64,000 nucleotides of DNA, from NCBI RefSeq assembly GCF_900091625.1, contig NZ_FMIC01000002.1, positions 372,001-436,000 on the forward strand. The letters are read 5' to 3'. Of the stretch, positions 1-8,895 are shown one piece after another (within the stretch, counting starts at the first letter, position 1; each line of letters begins with the position of its first letter). The notes below the pieces were generated by a model that saw nothing but the letters and a program-made list of their open reading frames with translations, did not search any database and was not told the origin of the DNA. A program made the translations under genes and the position numbers. This DNA is from Micromonospora peucetia (GTDB lineage Bacteria > Actinomycetota > Actinomycetes > Mycobacteriales > Micromonosporaceae).

Positions 1-71
1 GCCGGCAGGGCCAGCGCGGCGATCCGGCGGGGCGTGACGGACCGGGGCTCGGTGTGGACGGATTGGCTCAT
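1..71 (-). CDS. MATE-type efflux transporter, N-terminal fragment (cut by window edge)
   Basis: Only the first 23 codons are inside the window. They start at an ATG (complement of 69-71) with a purine-rich AGGA about 9 nt upstream. The peptide begins MSQSVHTEPRSV and continues TPRRIAALALPA; an R-R-I-A-A-L-A-L-P-A stretch is how many DinF-type MATE exporters enter their first helix. Context agrees: in actinomycetes a dinF-like MATE gene commonly sits just downstream of rbfA and nrnA, and those genes lie upstream on this same strand. The product would be a drug/cation antiporter of the cytoplasmic membrane. The call rests on a short peptide plus synteny, so it is moderate. Confidence 0.5.
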   Translation of the reverse strand, partial: MSQSVHTEPRSVTPRRIAALALP

Positions 72-166
72 CGCCGTCGATCCTGGCACGGGGCAGGTAA
101 GGATCGCAAGCTGTGCGATCACTTACCGCGAGTCGCCTTCACCGCAGGTCGGCTTCCGTGTGGTCA

Positions 167-258
167 GCTTTCCAGGGGGTGTCACCTTTCCGGGGTCACC
201 TTTCCGGGGTCACCTTTCCGGGACGGTCGGCTTTCCGGGAGGGTTGGCTTTCCGGGGG
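167..258. repeat. 14-bp tandem repeat overlapping the end of the EamA gene
   Basis: Three exact copies of GTCACCTTTCCGGG lie at 181-222 and are followed by degenerate copies (GGCTTTCCGGGAGG type) to about 258. Because 14 is not a multiple of three, each copy shifts the frame. The EamA gene reads through the array in the minus direction and stops inside it, so the array sets that protein's charged K/P/G-rich tail. Confidence 0.8.
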
Positions 259-1258
259 TCAGATGGACGACGCTCACGGCACCGAGCAGGAGCACTCCCC
301 CGACGACCACCGGCGCGGGCAGCGACTCACCGACGAGCCAGCCCGCGAGCAGCACGGCGGTGAGCGGCTCCGCCAGGGTGGACAGCGCGGCGGCGCTGCC
401 GGTGATGCTGCGCAACCCCGCGTAGAACAGGGCGTACGCCACCGCTGTGGTGACCACCCCGAGGTGCACCAGCAGGCCGACGGGCGCGAGCCGGGCCGGC
501 ACGCCGATCCCCTCGGCCAGCGCGATCGGGGCCAGCGCCAACGCACCCACCACTGCGGACACGGTGGTGAGCGTCATTGGCGCGACACGCTGCGCGGCGT
601 GCCGGCTCAGCACGGTGCTGGCGGCATAGCCCACCCCCGAGCCGAACGCCGCGAGCAGCCCGAGCAGCGGGCGAGGCGCGGTCGCGCCCGGCTGCCCGAC
701 CGACACCGTGATCAGTACGAGGCCGATGATGCCGGCCGTCAGGGCGCCCAGCATGGTCCGCCCGGGCAGCCGCCGCGCGCGCAGGGACTCCCACCCGAAG
801 ATGAGAACGGGGGCGAGCCCCAGGCTGACCACGGTGGCCACCCCGACGCCACCCGCCGCGACGGCGACGAAGTACAACGCCTGGTAGCCCCCGAGCCCGA
901 CTCCCACCAGGACGAGGGCCACCGGATGCGACCGCAGCGCCGCGAGCACCGGGCCCAGCCGGTGCGCCACCAGGGCCACCAGCACCACCGCGCCGATGGC
1001 GAGACGGTAGAAGCCGATGCCCGTCGGGGTGAGCGTCGTGGACTCACGGACGAGTTGCACGGCGACACCGGTGGTGCCCCACAACACGCCGGCGCCAGTG
1101 ACGTACAGCAGCCCCCGGCGGGTGCTACCGGTCGGCGTGGGACGGGAGCAAGAGGTAGACGGAGACGAGGACGACGGGAAGAGAGACGTACGGGACACGG
1201 GCGCGCTCCAGGGCGGAATCGAGACGCTGACAGGAATCGACGTCTTGTTGGAGCGCAC
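182..1258 (-). CDS. EamA/DMT-family transporter
   Basis: Ten-helix drug/metabolite transporter of the cytoplasmic membrane, probably an exporter of small metabolites; substrate unknown. Two EamA repeats are visible: the first starts at GLLYVTGAGVLWGTTGVAVQ, the second at PLLGLLAAFGSGVGYAASTV. Helices fill the protein from about residue 48 to residue 330. The first 45 or so residues are Ser/Pro rich and unlike the family, and no good ribosome-binding site precedes the GTG at 1258, so the true start may lie further downstream. The C-terminal 25 residues come from a 14-bp repeat array and are charged. The gene precedes the MATE fragment on the same strand with a 110-bp gap. Confidence 0.85.
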   Translation of the reverse strand: MRSNKTSIPVSVSIPPWSAPVSRTSLFPSSSSPSTSCSRPTPTGSTRRGLLYVTGAGVLWGTTGVAVQLVRESTTLTPTGIGFYRLAIGAVVLVALVAHRLGPVLAALRSHPVALVLVGVGLGGYQALYFVAVAAGGVGVATVVSLGLAPVLIFGWESLRARRLPGRTMLGALTAGIIGLVLITVSVGQPGATAPRPLLGLLAAFGSGVGYAASTVLSRHAAQRVAPMTLTTVSAVVGALALAPIALAEGIGVPARLAPVGLLVHLGVVTTAVAYALFYAGLRSITGSAAALSTLAEPLTAVLLAGWLVGESLPAPVVVGGVLLLGAVSVVHLTPGKPTLPESRPSRKGDPGKVTPER

Positions 1259-1496
1259 GCACGACGAACATGGGCGTTTCCCACCCAGGTCTGCAGGGGC
1301 GTCGATCAGGCGGGCAGCCCCCCGGGGGAGACCGACTGCCGTCCCACGGAGGGGGACGCGGCCGGTGGCGTGGCGCTCCGCTCAGGAGCGCGGCGGGGGC
1401 AGCACGCCCCGAAACAACCTCATGCCCGACCCTAACCCGGCACGCTGCCCCCCGAGCCGGTGGTTTCTCACCACCGAGCGAATCCCACTGCCCCGC

Positions 1497-1636
1497 AGCG
1501 GTAACGCGCGAGCGGTAACGCGCGAGCGGTAACGCGCGAGCGGTAACGCGCGAGCGGTAACGCGCGAGCGGTAACGCGCGAGCGGTAACGCGCGAGCGGT
1601 AACGCGCGAGCGGTAACGCGCGAGCGGTAACGCGCG
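1497..1636. repeat. Ten perfect 14-bp tandem repeats
   Basis: AGCGGTAACGCGCG is repeated ten times head to tail without a mismatch, then a partial eleventh copy runs into a 24-bp inverted repeat. The array lies in a stretch of about 800 bp without a convincing gene, upstream of the EamA gene. Short ORFs reading through it give only a repeated A-R-Y-R-S-R-V-T-type peptide and are not believable genes. Confidence 0.95.
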
Positions 1637-1703
1637 AGCGGTGATCAGGACGCCATGGACCCTAAAGCGGCCGGGTAACGTCCATGGCGTCCTGATCACC
1701 GCT
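1637..1703. repeat. 24-bp perfect inverted repeat with 19-nt loop
   Basis: Arms at 1637-1660 and 1680-1703 are exact reverse complements; the arm contains TGATCAGGACGCCATGGA. The loop is 1661-1679. The left arm begins inside the partial eleventh copy of the adjacent 14-bp array. It could form a strong hairpin in either transcript (bidirectional terminator) or be a repeat-type mobile remnant. No U-tract follows on either side. Confidence 0.85.
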
Positions 1704-2055
1704 GGTTGGGTCGGCGTTCTTGAATTGCGTCAGCGATTAGGCGGACGGCCACGCCAGCGCCGGGCCCGGACGTGGCAGACGGCGCGCAGGGGGCACCGCG
1801 CAGGGGGCACCGCGCAGGGCACCTGGCAGACGGCGCGCCTTGGCGCGGCCCTCGGTGCCGGCAGACAGGGCGGGCAGGCACGTCTACGGCGAGCAGGCAG
1901 GCAGGCACGTCCGTGAGCAAGCACGTCTGCGGCGAGCAGGCGGGACGGCTGGAGGTGATCAAGAAGGTAAAGGCGAGGGTGGGCGGTGGGGCGTGCACGG
2001 CGCTCGGGGCCGGGTGGGCGGTGACGCCGGCCGCGTCACCGCCGGTGGACCTGGG
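1704..2055. other. Non-coding stretch with short degenerate repeats
   Basis: No credible gene on either strand. It holds two and a half copies of a GCGCAGGGGGCACC unit (about 1784-1822) and two copies of GCACGTCTRCGGCGAGCAGG near 1878-1900 and 1920-1941, separated by GGCAGGCAGGCACGTC. Overlapping ORFs here have repeat-derived, compositionally odd translations. Confidence 0.6.
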
Positions 2056-2145
2056 TCACTGACGGGTGTCCATGGAGGTCTGCAGCGCGCGGCGCATCTG
2101 CTCGCGGGCCTCGTCGGTGGTCTGCGGCTTGGGCTTGCTCGGCAT
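2056..2145 (-). CDS. 29-residue hypothetical protein
   Basis: Short ORF beginning MPSKPKPQTTDEAREQ and ending LQTSMDTRQ. A clear GGAAGGGGA lies 6 nt before the ATG, much better than anything in the longer ORF that contains it. The peptide is hydrophilic, with a basic/proline N-terminus and a probable short amphipathic helix. No recognised family. It stands alone between two repeat-rich intergenic regions. The strong ribosome-binding site is the main support. Confidence 0.5.
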   Translation of the reverse strand: MPSKPKPQTTDEAREQMRRALQTSMDTRQ

Positions 2146-2635
2146 GGTGGTCCCCTTCCAGGGCGCGGGCCGCCGACGGGCGGCAGCCCTCATCGGGCAG
2201 TGGTGCTGAGCGCCCGGCAGCGGTCCGGGGTCACCGGAGCGGCTGGTGGGCGCGTGAGCCCGGGTCGGTCCGACCCTGGAGGGAGGCGCCGCCGGGTGTG
2301 GTGACACCGCCCACGGCCAACGCCGCCACACGACGCCGACCGATTCCCAAGCTATCGTTCAGTTCCACATACTGCCCACGGTTCCCGCGATCTGGACTCA
2401 CGTTCCGCACCGGGCGGGCACTGCCCGGTCGGCGCGAACCTCCTGCACCACGCCGATGGCGGTGTTCCCCAGCACCACCAGCACGATCACCGCGGTGTCG
2501 CGCAGGCACCGTCGGGCGGGACGCGGAGACGCCGTCCAGCGGGACGCGAGGGCTCCGTCCAGCGGGACGCGGGACGGAGGGCCCGTTCAGCGGGACGCGG
2601 GACGCAGGGCCCGTTCAGCGGGCAGCGGTCAGCGG
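2146..2635. other. Intergenic stretch with imperfect repeats
   Basis: No gene with credible codon use. From about 2508 to 2642 there are imperfect direct repeats built on GTCCAGCGGGACGCG and CCCGTTCAGCGGGACGCGGGACG, ending in short CAGCGGT copies. ORFs crossing it on either strand have translations dominated by these repeats. Confidence 0.55.
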
Positions 2636-2848
2636 TCAGCGGGCCAGGAAGTGCCAGCCCAGCCACCACCAGAAGCCGAACAGGCCGATCCGGCCGACCG
2701 GCACCGAGCCCACCTCGTAGCGCATCACGTAGGCGCAGACCTCGCCGAGTGTGGGGATCCGGGACCCTTCACGGCGGGCCGCCCACTCGACGGCGGCGAA
2801 GAGCACCAGCGAGGCCAGGAAACCACCGATGGCCAGCGTCCGCATCAT
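2636..2848 (-). CDS. Small membrane protein (DUF6186-like)
   Basis: 70 residues starting MMRTLAIGGFLASLVLFAAV. It has one N-terminal helix (about 3-22), a charged EWAARREGSR segment, a central PTLGEVCAYVMRYEVG segment and a second hydrophobic, Trp-rich helix (FGFWWWLGWHF) at the C-terminus. The pattern matches short actinomycete proteins annotated DUF6186; that name is from memory and unverified. The start codon overlaps the stop of the upstream gene in an ATGA, implying translational coupling and joint function. The much longer upstream extension is rejected because it runs into that gene. Confidence 0.65.
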   Translation of the reverse strand: MMRTLAIGGFLASLVLFAAVEWAARREGSRIPTLGEVCAYVMRYEVGSVPVGRIGLFGFWWWLGWHFLAR

Positions 2849-3252
2849 CGCCGCACCAGTCCCCAGAACGCCGACAGCCAGCCCAGCCACACCGCCGAGC
2901 GGACCAGTTGGTCCTCCAGCAGTGGATCGGCCAGCCGGGAGAAGGTGGGGAAGTCGTCCCCCGCCGCGAGCACGAACGTGGTTCCCTCGAAGACCCCGAA
3001 GACCACCACCGGCAGCGCCCACCAGGCCGCCTTGGCGCCCAACCGGCGCGGCGCGGGCCGCCGGGGCACCCGGTTGCTCAGGCCCAGCCAGATCAGCACC
3101 CCGCCGGTGCCGAGGGTCCAGAGATTGGCCTCGGTCGAGAAGGACGGAAACCGGCCTCCGACCAACGACAGGACGACGAGCACCGGAACGGTGACGGCGG
3201 GACGGTCCCAGGCGCGGGGCGCATCGACGGTGAGGTCGTGGGGCTGCTCCAT
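2845..3252 (-). CDS. Multi-helix membrane protein of unknown function
   Basis: 135 residues from an ATG with GGGGAGA about 8 nt upstream. Three to four hydrophobic segments are visible: VPVLVVLSLVGG, LGTGGVLIWLGL, WWALPVVVFGVFEG and SAVWLGWLSAFWGLV. The N-terminus (EQPHDLTVDAPRAWDR) is cytoplasmic-like and acidic. It overlaps the following small membrane protein by 4 nt, so the two probably form a pair. It lies 86 bp downstream of nrnA and may be co-transcribed with it. An in-frame extension back to 3651 runs antiparallel to no feature but lacks a ribosome-binding site and overlaps nrnA heavily, so it was not used. Confidence 0.7.
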   Translation of the reverse strand: MEQPHDLTVDAPRAWDRPAVTVPVLVVLSLVGGRFPSFSTEANLWTLGTGGVLIWLGLSNRVPRRPAPRRLGAKAAWWALPVVVFGVFEGTTFVLAAGDDFPTFSRLADPLLEDQLVRSAVWLGWLSAFWGLVRR

Positions 3253-3338
3253 CCCGCGATTCTCCCCGTACTCGTCGAAACCGGGAAGACGGACACTCCC
3301 CGAGCTGACCCTGATCTTCCCGGGCCCGGTCCTGCGGA

Positions 3339-4421
3339 TCAGTGCCGGCCGGGACCGGTCAACGCGCCGTCGAGCTCCGCGCGGATCCGGTCGACGACCT
3401 CGTCGACCGTCCCCGAACCGGTGAAGCCGGCGGCGAAACGGTGCCCACCTCCGCCCAGCGCGACCGCCACCCGGCTGACGTCCACCGCGCCCTTGCTGCG
3501 CATCGACACCGCCCAGTCGCCGGTCGCCGTCTGCTTGACCACGCAGCTCACGTCGGCCTCGGCGGTGCACCGGACCGAGTCGATCAACGCCTCCAGCACG
3601 TACGGCCGCTGGTCGTGCCGGGCCAGGTCGTCCTGGGTCGCGTACGTCCACACCAGACCGTGCCCGACGGCCGCGGCGGGCTCCAGGCGGGCCCGGCCGA
3701 GCACCTCGCCGAAGAGGCGCACGGCGCCGAACGGCCGGCTGTCGAAGATCCGACGCGAGATGTCACCGGGGCGGATGCCGGTCGCCAGCAGGCGGGCCGC
3801 CAACTGGTGCACCGCCGGGGTGGTCGCCTCGAACCGGAACGAGCCGGTGTCGGTGCTGAGGGCCACGTAGAGGCACTCCGCGATCGCGGCATCCAGCCCG
3901 ACGCCGAGCCGGGCGAGCAACTCTTCGGCGACCACCGAGGTGGCCGCCGCGTGCGGGTCCACCAGGTTGACCCGGCCGAAGCGGGTGTTCGACGCGTGGT
4001 GGTCGAGCACCAGCGCGGCGTCGGCGGTCTCCAGCCGGTCGGCCAGCTCACCGAGCCGCGACTCGCTGGCCGCGTCGAAGCAGATGACCAGGTCGGGATC
4101 CGGGTACGCCTCGGCCGACGGCACCAGCAGGTCCAGCCCGGGCAGCGCCTGGAACGGCTCCGGCACCTCCGGCGGGCCGGGGAAGGTCGCCTGCATCCGC
4201 CGTACGCCCAGCCGACGCAGCCCGAGCCCGAAGCCGAGCATGCTGCCCAGCGCGTCCCCGTCCGGGTTGACGTGGCAGATCAGCAGCACCCGCCCGTCCG
4301 GCGGCAGGTCCCGCACGGCCGCGACGCCGGCGGCCCAGTCCGCCTCGGTCGGGCCGGAGTCGACCGGTGGCGTCGCCTCGGCGAGGGCGCCACCGGTCGG
4401 GCCGCCGGAGGGCTCGGTCAC
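3339..4421 (-). CDS. nrnA: DHH-family phosphoesterase NrnA (nanoRNase / pAp phosphatase)
   Basis: Cytoplasmic Mn-dependent enzyme that degrades 2-5-mer RNA and/or dephosphorylates pAp. Metal-binding motifs of the DHH domain are in order: HVNPDGDALGS near residue 50, VICFDAAS near 110 and LDHHASNTRFG near 140. The DHHA1 substrate domain ends the protein with the typical GGGGHRFAAGF. The 360-residue length is normal, with about 25 extra low-complexity N-terminal residues. A GTG start overlaps the rbfA stop (GTGA). In many bacteria this gene follows rbfA as here, linking ribosome maturation to RNA turnover. Confidence 0.93.
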   Translation of the reverse strand: MTEPSGGPTGGALAEATPPVDSGPTEADWAAGVAAVRDLPPDGRVLLICHVNPDGDALGSMLGFGLGLRRLGVRRMQATFPGPPEVPEPFQALPGLDLLVPSAEAYPDPDLVICFDAASESRLGELADRLETADAALVLDHHASNTRFGRVNLVDPHAAATSVVAEELLARLGVGLDAAIAECLYVALSTDTGSFRFEATTPAVHQLAARLLATGIRPGDISRRIFDSRPFGAVRLFGEVLGRARLEPAAAVGHGLVWTYATQDDLARHDQRPYVLEALIDSVRCTAEADVSCVVKQTATGDWAVSMRSKGAVDVSRVAVALGGGGHRFAAGFTGSGTVDEVVDRIRAELDGALTGPGRH

Positions 4422-4900
4422 CGCGGGTCCCCACCCCGGGGCGGGGTCTCGTCGCCGTCGCGCGGCTCGTCGCCGTCCTCGTCCTCCTCGACCCGGTACG
4501 GCTGGGCTTCGCCCGCGTACTCGGCCCGGGCGGCGATCCGCTGCACCTCGGCGTCGGCGCTGCGGGCCTGGGCGAGCAGGTCGTCGATGTGCTTGACCTG
4601 ATCCTGCACGTCGTCCAGGACGAAGGTCAGCGTCGGCGAGTGCCGCAGCCCGAGCGCCTTGCCGACGGTGCTGCGCAGCATGCCCTTGGCGCTCTCCAGC
4701 GCCGCCGCCGTGCCCGCCTGGGCCGCCGCGTCGCCGAGCACCGTGTAGAAGACGGTCGCGTCGCGCAGGTCGGCGGTGATCCGGGCGTCGGTGATGGTGA
4801 TCATGCCGAGCCTGGGATCCTTGATCTGGCTACGCACCACCGACGCGACCAGTTCACGCACCCGCTCCGCGTGCCGGCGTACCTTGGCCGGATCCGACAT
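4418..4900 (-). CDS. rbfA: 30S ribosome-binding factor A
   Basis: Assembly factor that binds the 16S rRNA helix 1 region during late 30S maturation and cold adaptation. The KH-type fold is recognisable from VRELVASVVRSQIKDPRLGM, then ITITDARITADLRDATVFYTV, and LGLRHSPTLTFVLDD. It has a disordered acidic C-terminal tail (VEEDEDGDEPRDGDETPPRG). GGAGG sits 8 nt before the ATG. It overlaps nrnA by 4 nt and follows DUF503 after 157 bp. Confidence 0.96.
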   Translation of the reverse strand: MSDPAKVRRHAERVRELVASVVRSQIKDPRLGMITITDARITADLRDATVFYTVLGDAAAQAGTAAALESAKGMLRSTVGKALGLRHSPTLTFVLDDVQDQVKHIDDLLAQARSADAEVQRIAARAEYAGEAQPYRVEEDEDGDEPRDGDETPPRGGDPR

Positions 4901-5057
4901 TTCGTAACCTCCACGGCGTCCCGCTCCCGGCCGTCTGCCGGCGGCGCGGAGCGCCCCGGAGCCGACCGGCCCAACAACTCGAACACTACCCGCGCGGCCA
5001 CCCGCGCCGCGCGGCGCCGGCTCCGTCCCGGCTCCCGGCGGACAGGCGCCGCCGGGG

Positions 5058-5351
5058 TCAGTCCTCTTCGCCGTGCAGCCGCCGGCGCACCGAGAGCAGC
5101 TCGGTCTCCGGCCGGCCGGCCACCAGGCGCTCGCAGGAGTCCAGCACCTCGCGGACGTGCGACGCCTCGGCGGCCACCACGGCCACGGCTATCTCGGCCC
5201 GACCGTGCAGGTCGAGCGCTCCCACTTCGGCGGCCGAGACCTCGAAGCGGCGCAGCGCCGCCACGATCGGCCGTACGTATGATCTCTTGGCTTTGAGCGA
5301 CCGGGAGTCGCCCGGCAGCAGCAGGTCGAAGACCGCGGTTCCGGTGAACAT
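5058..5351 (-). CDS. DUF503 (YlxP-like) family protein
   Basis: 97 residues starting MFTGTAVFDLLLPGDSRSLK. Members are small conserved proteins encoded between infB and rbfA in Gram-positive bacteria; the B. subtilis homologue is YlxP, probably tied to ribosome function. The conserved SLKAKRSYVRPIV and the alternating beta-strand pattern are intact. The start at 5351 is preferred: the upstream alternative at 5390 would put the start inside the arm of the strong hairpin at 5384-5425 and adds residues not seen in the family. Confidence 0.9.
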   Translation of the reverse strand: MFTGTAVFDLLLPGDSRSLKAKRSYVRPIVAALRRFEVSAAEVGALDLHGRAEIAVAVVAAEASHVREVLDSCERLVAGRPETELLSVRRRLHGEED

Positions 5352-5383
5352 CGCCCCGGACGATACCCGTACGGCCCCCCACA

Positions 5384-5425
5384 TGATCAAGGGGTTTACG
5401 CCTTTCGACGTAAACCCCTTGATCA
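5384..5425. terminator. Strong hairpin between infB and DUF503
   Basis: Perfect 17-bp inverted repeat (arms 5384-5400 and 5409-5425, loop CCTTTCGA); the arm reads TGATCAAGGGGTTTACG. It lies 14 bp after the infB stop in the minus direction and ends 33 bp before the DUF503 start. There is no U-tract, so it may attenuate or protect the 3' end rather than stop transcription completely. It belongs to the GATC-armed hairpins in this window. Confidence 0.75.
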
Positions 5426-5438
5426 GTGGTTCAGCGGA

Positions 5439-8400
5439 TCAGGCGCGAACCTTCTCCCGCATCTCGAAGGTCTCGATGACGTCGCCGACCTGGACGTTGT
5501 TGTAACCACCCAGGGTCAGACCACACTCGAAGCCCTCGCGCACCTCCGTGGCGTCGTCCTTGAACCGCTTGAGCGAGCTGATGGTGAGGTTGTCCGCCAC
5601 CACCGACCCGTCCCGCAGCAGGCGCGCCTTGGCGTTGCGCCGGATGATGCCCGACCGGACGATACAACCGGAGATGTTGCCGATCTTGGACGAGCGGAAG
5701 ACGTCGCGGATCTCCGCGCTGCCCAGCTCGACCTCCTCGTACTCCGGCTTGAGCAGGCCCTTGAGCGCCGCCTCGATCTCCTCGATGGCCTGGTAGATCA
5801 CGGTGTAGTACCGGATCTCCACGCCCTCGCGGTCGGCGATCTCGCGGACCTTGTTCGCGGCCCGCACGTTGAAGCCGATGATCGTGACCGCCTCGGACGA
5901 GGCGCTCGCGAGCATGACGTCGCTCTCGGTGATCGCGCCCACGCCCCGGTGGATGATCCGAAGCTGGACCTCCTCCGGGATGTCGAGGTTGAACAGCGCG
6001 TCCTCGAGGGCCTCCACCGAACCGGAGACATCGCCCTTGAGCACCAGGTTGAGCGAGGTCTTCTCGCCCTCCTTGAGCTGCTCCATGAGCGTCTCGAGAG
6101 TCGCCCGGCCACGGGAGTTGGCGAAGGACGCCGCCCGCCGCCGTGCCTGCCGCTGCTCGGCGATCTGCCGCACCGTGCGGTCGTCCGCCGCGGCGAGGAA
6201 CGTGTCACCGGCACCCGGCACCGCGGTCAGACCGAGGACCAGCACCGGACGCGCCGGACCCGCCTCGGCGACCTGGTTGCCGTTCTCGTCGAGCATCGCC
6301 CGGACCCGGCCGTGCGCTCCACCGGCGACGATGGAGTCGCCCGCCCGCAGGGTGCCCTTCTGCACCAGGACCGTCGCCACCGCACCGCGACCCTTGTCCA
6401 GGTGCGCCTCGATGGCCACACCCTGAGCCGGCCCGTCGATCGGAGCGGTCAGCTCCAGCGACGCGTCGGCGGTCAGCAGGACGGCCTCGAGCAGCTCGTC
6501 GATGCCGATGCCCGGCTTGGCCGCCACGTTGACGAACATCGTCTCGCCGCCGTACTCCTCGGCGACCAGTCCGTACTCGGTCAACTGCTGGCGGACCTTG
6601 TCCGGGTTGGCCTCCGGCTTGTCGACCTTGTTGACCGCCACCACGATCGGCACGTCGGCCGCCTTGGCGTGGTTCAACGCCTCGATCGTCTGCGGCATCA
6701 CGCCGTCGTCGGCCGCGACCACCAGCACCACGATGTCCGTCACCTGGGCACCACGGGCACGCATGGCGGTGAACGCCTCGTGGCCCGGGGTGTCGATGAA
6801 GGTGACCGCCCGGTCCTCGCCCTCGTGCGGGACGTGGACCTGGTAGGCGCCGATGTGCTGGGTGATGCCACCCGCCTCGCCGGCCACGACGTTCGCCTTA
6901 CGGATCGCGTCGAGCAGCTTGGTCTTACCGTGATCGACGTGACCCATGACGGTCACGACCGGCGCACGGCTGACCAGGCGGTCCTCCGCGATCTCGGCGT
7001 CGAGGTCGATGTTGAACTGCGCGAGCAGCTCGCGGTCCTCGTCCTCCGGGCTGACGATCTGCACCTCGAAGCCGAGGTGCTCACCCAGCAGCAGCAGGGT
7101 CTCGTCGGAGCAGGACTGGGTCGCGGTGACCATCTCGCCCAGGTTGAACATCTCCTGGACCAGCGAACCCGGGTTGGCGTTGATCCTGTCGGCGAAGTCC
7201 GACAGCGAGGCGCCACGGGAGAGCCGGACGACCTGACCCTGACCCCGGGGAGCACCCGAGCTCATGGTCGGGGCCGACAGGTTGTCGAACTCCTGTCTGC
7301 GCTGCTTCTTGGACTTGCGACCACGGGTCGGCCTGCCGCCCGGACGCCCGAAGGCACCCGCGGCGCCGCCGCCACGGCCACGACCACCGCCACCGGGACG
7401 ACCGCCGCCACCGGCCGGCGCGCCGGGACGGAAACCGCCACCGGGTGCACCGCCACCGCCGCCGGGGCCACCGCGGTAACCACCGCCGCCACCGGCACCG
7501 CCGCCGGGGCCACCGCGGTAACCGCCGCCGCCACCAGCACCGGCACCGCCGCCGGGACCGCCACGGAAGCCACCGCCACCGCCACCGGGACGACCCGCGC
7601 CGCCACCGGGACGACCTGCGCCACCGGGGCCGGGGCGCCCGGTAGCAGGACGCTGGCTCGGCATGGAGGCCGGACTCGGACGGGGCGGCATGGAAGCCGG
7701 GCTGGGCCGCGGAGGCATGCCGGACGGGCTGGGCCGGGGACCACCCGGACCGGCGGCCGGGGGCCGCTGCTGCTGTTGCTGGCTGCCCTGGATGCCGAAC
7801 GGGTTGTTACCGGCGCCGCGCGCCGGCGGACGCCCGCCCGGACGACCACCCGGACCAGGCGCCGGTGCGCCGGGACGACCGGCGGCCGGGGAACCCGGAC
7901 GGGGCGGCATGGCACCCGGACCCGGTCGGGGACCGGGACGGTTGCCACCATCCGCCGGGGGCTCCCGGCGGACGTTGTCACGCTGCTGCTGCCGGGCGGC
8001 CTGGGCGGCCTTGACCGCCGCCTCCTGCTCGGCCTTCAGCGCGGCGGCACGCGCCTCGGCGGCCGCCACCTCGATGTCGTGGGCACTTGCCGGCTTGGCG
8101 ACCGGTGCCGCTGGCTGCGGCGGACCGGGCACCGGGCCCTTGGGCTTCGGGCCGGGCGTCGGCGCGGCCGGCCGCCGGGGCGGCATCGGCTTGGCCGAGA
8201 CCCGGGGCCCACCAGGGGCCGGGGAGGGCGTCGGGGTCGGGGTCGACGCCGGGGCGGCCGCCGGTGGGGCGGCCGGCGCCGGCGAACCGGCGGAGGCGAC
8301 GAATGCGCTGCGCAGCCGTCGGGCGACAGGCGCCTCGACGGTGCTGGACGCAGACTTCACGAACTCGCCCATCTCCTTGAGCTTGGCGAGAACGGTCTTG

Positions 8401-8453
8401 CTTTCGACCCCGAGCTCTTTTGCAAGCTCGTGTACGCGGGCCTTACCTGCCAC
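5439..8453 (-). CDS. infB: Translation initiation factor IF-2
   Basis: GTPase that delivers initiator fMet-tRNA to the 30S subunit and promotes subunit joining. The short IF2-N domain ([20 protein letters not shown]) opens the protein. A very long Pro/Gly/Arg-rich linker (about residues 60-390) contains repeated [10 protein letters not shown] units. Then come the G domain with GHVDHGKT (near 503), DTPGHE and NKVD, and the C-terminal domains II-IV. The length of 1004 is at the large end and typical of actinomycetes. GTG at 8453 is chosen because GAGGAG lies 6 nt upstream and the family begins with this AGKARVHEL; an in-frame GTG four codons earlier overlaps that site. It lies 81 bp after rnpM. 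Confidence 0.98.
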   Translation of the reverse strand: MAGKARVHELAKELGVESKTVLAKLKEMGEFVKSASSTVEAPVARRLRSAFVASAGSPAPAAPPAAAPASTPTPTPSPAPGGPRVSAKPMPPRRPAAPTPGPKPKGPVPGPPQPAAPVAKPASAHDIEVAAAEARAAALKAEQEAAVKAAQAARQQQRDNVRREPPADGGNRPGPRPGPGAMPPRPGSPAAGRPGAPAPGPGGRPGGRPPARGAGNNPFGIQGSQQQQQRPPAAGPGGPRPSPSGMPPRPSPASMPPRPSPASMPSQRPATGRPGPGGAGRPGGGAGRPGGGGGGFRGGPGGGAGAGGGGGYRGGPGGGAGGGGGYRGGPGGGGGAPGGGFRPGAPAGGGGRPGGGGRGRGGGAAGAFGRPGGRPTRGRKSKKQRRQEFDNLSAPTMSSGAPRGQGQVVRLSRGASLSDFADRINANPGSLVQEMFNLGEMVTATQSCSDETLLLLGEHLGFEVQIVSPEDEDRELLAQFNIDLDAEIAEDRLVSRAPVVTVMGHVDHGKTKLLDAIRKANVVAGEAGGITQHIGAYQVHVPHEGEDRAVTFIDTPGHEAFTAMRARGAQVTDIVVLVVAADDGVMPQTIEALNHAKAADVPIVVAVNKVDKPEANPDKVRQQLTEYGLVAEEYGGETMFVNVAAKPGIGIDELLEAVLLTADASLELTAPIDGPAQGVAIEAHLDKGRGAVATVLVQKGTLRAGDSIVAGGAHGRVRAMLDENGNQVAEAGPARPVLVLGLTAVPGAGDTFLAAADDRTVRQIAEQRQARRRAASFANSRGRATLETLMEQLKEGEKTSLNLVLKGDVSGSVEALEDALFNLDIPEEVQLRIIHRGVGAITESDVMLASASSEAVTIIGFNVRAANKVREIADREGVEIRYYTVIYQAIEEIEAALKGLLKPEYEEVELGSAEIRDVFRSSKIGNISGCIVRSGIIRRNAKARLLRDGSVVADNLTISSLKRFKDDATEVREGFECGLTLGGYNNVQVGDVIETFEMREKVRA

Positions 8454-8546
8454 TGCACTCCTCACTCCGAGGTCGTGCGGGCAGCACCCGCAGCGACCTC
8501 ACTCCTGCACTTGAAGCCTGGTCATTTCAGGGACTTCATCGTGTGC

Positions 8547-8879
8547 TCATGTCGGTCGTCCTACCCTGCTAGCGACCCTCGCCCGGTCGGGCTGACCGGA
8601 CGTAGTGGTTGGCGCATCGACGTGTTCCGCAAGCTCACCGTGGTCAGGGACCCCGGTGATGCGCAGCGCCCGCCCGAAAGCGCGTCGCCGCACCGCTTGC
8701 GCGAAGCAGGCCGGATCCGGGTGCATGTTCGCTCCCCGACCCGGCAGCCTGCGGGCCGGGTCGGGCCGAAGGCTGTGACCAGCCTCGTCGCCGACCGCGA
8801 CGATCCGCAGCAATTCGCTGGCCGGCGCACGTCGCCGGCAACCCACACAGGTGCGCTCCGGCAGCGCGCGTCGTACCAC
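8547..8879 (-). CDS. rnpM: YlxR/RnpM family RNA-binding protein
   Basis: 110 residues. The DUF448 signature is present: RTCVGCRRRAPASELLRIV at the N-terminus, then GRGANMHPDPACFAQAVRRRAFGRAL. Family members bind RNA; in B. subtilis the protein is reported to modulate RNase P and was renamed RnpM. The gene sits between nusA and infB as in most Gram-positives. The C-terminal 35 residues are a hydrophilic tail without conservation that I can recognise. Confidence 0.92.
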   Translation of the reverse strand: MVRRALPERTCVGCRRRAPASELLRIVAVGDEAGHSLRPDPARRLPGRGANMHPDPACFAQAVRRRAFGRALRITGVPDHGELAEHVDAPTTTSGQPDRARVASRVGRPT

Positions 8880-8895
8880 TGGAGAAAGTCTACCC

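Noticed and set aside
1497..1636. Possible CRISPR array
   Set aside because: Units are 14 bp, contiguous and without spacers, so it is a simple tandem repeat; no cas genes are nearby.
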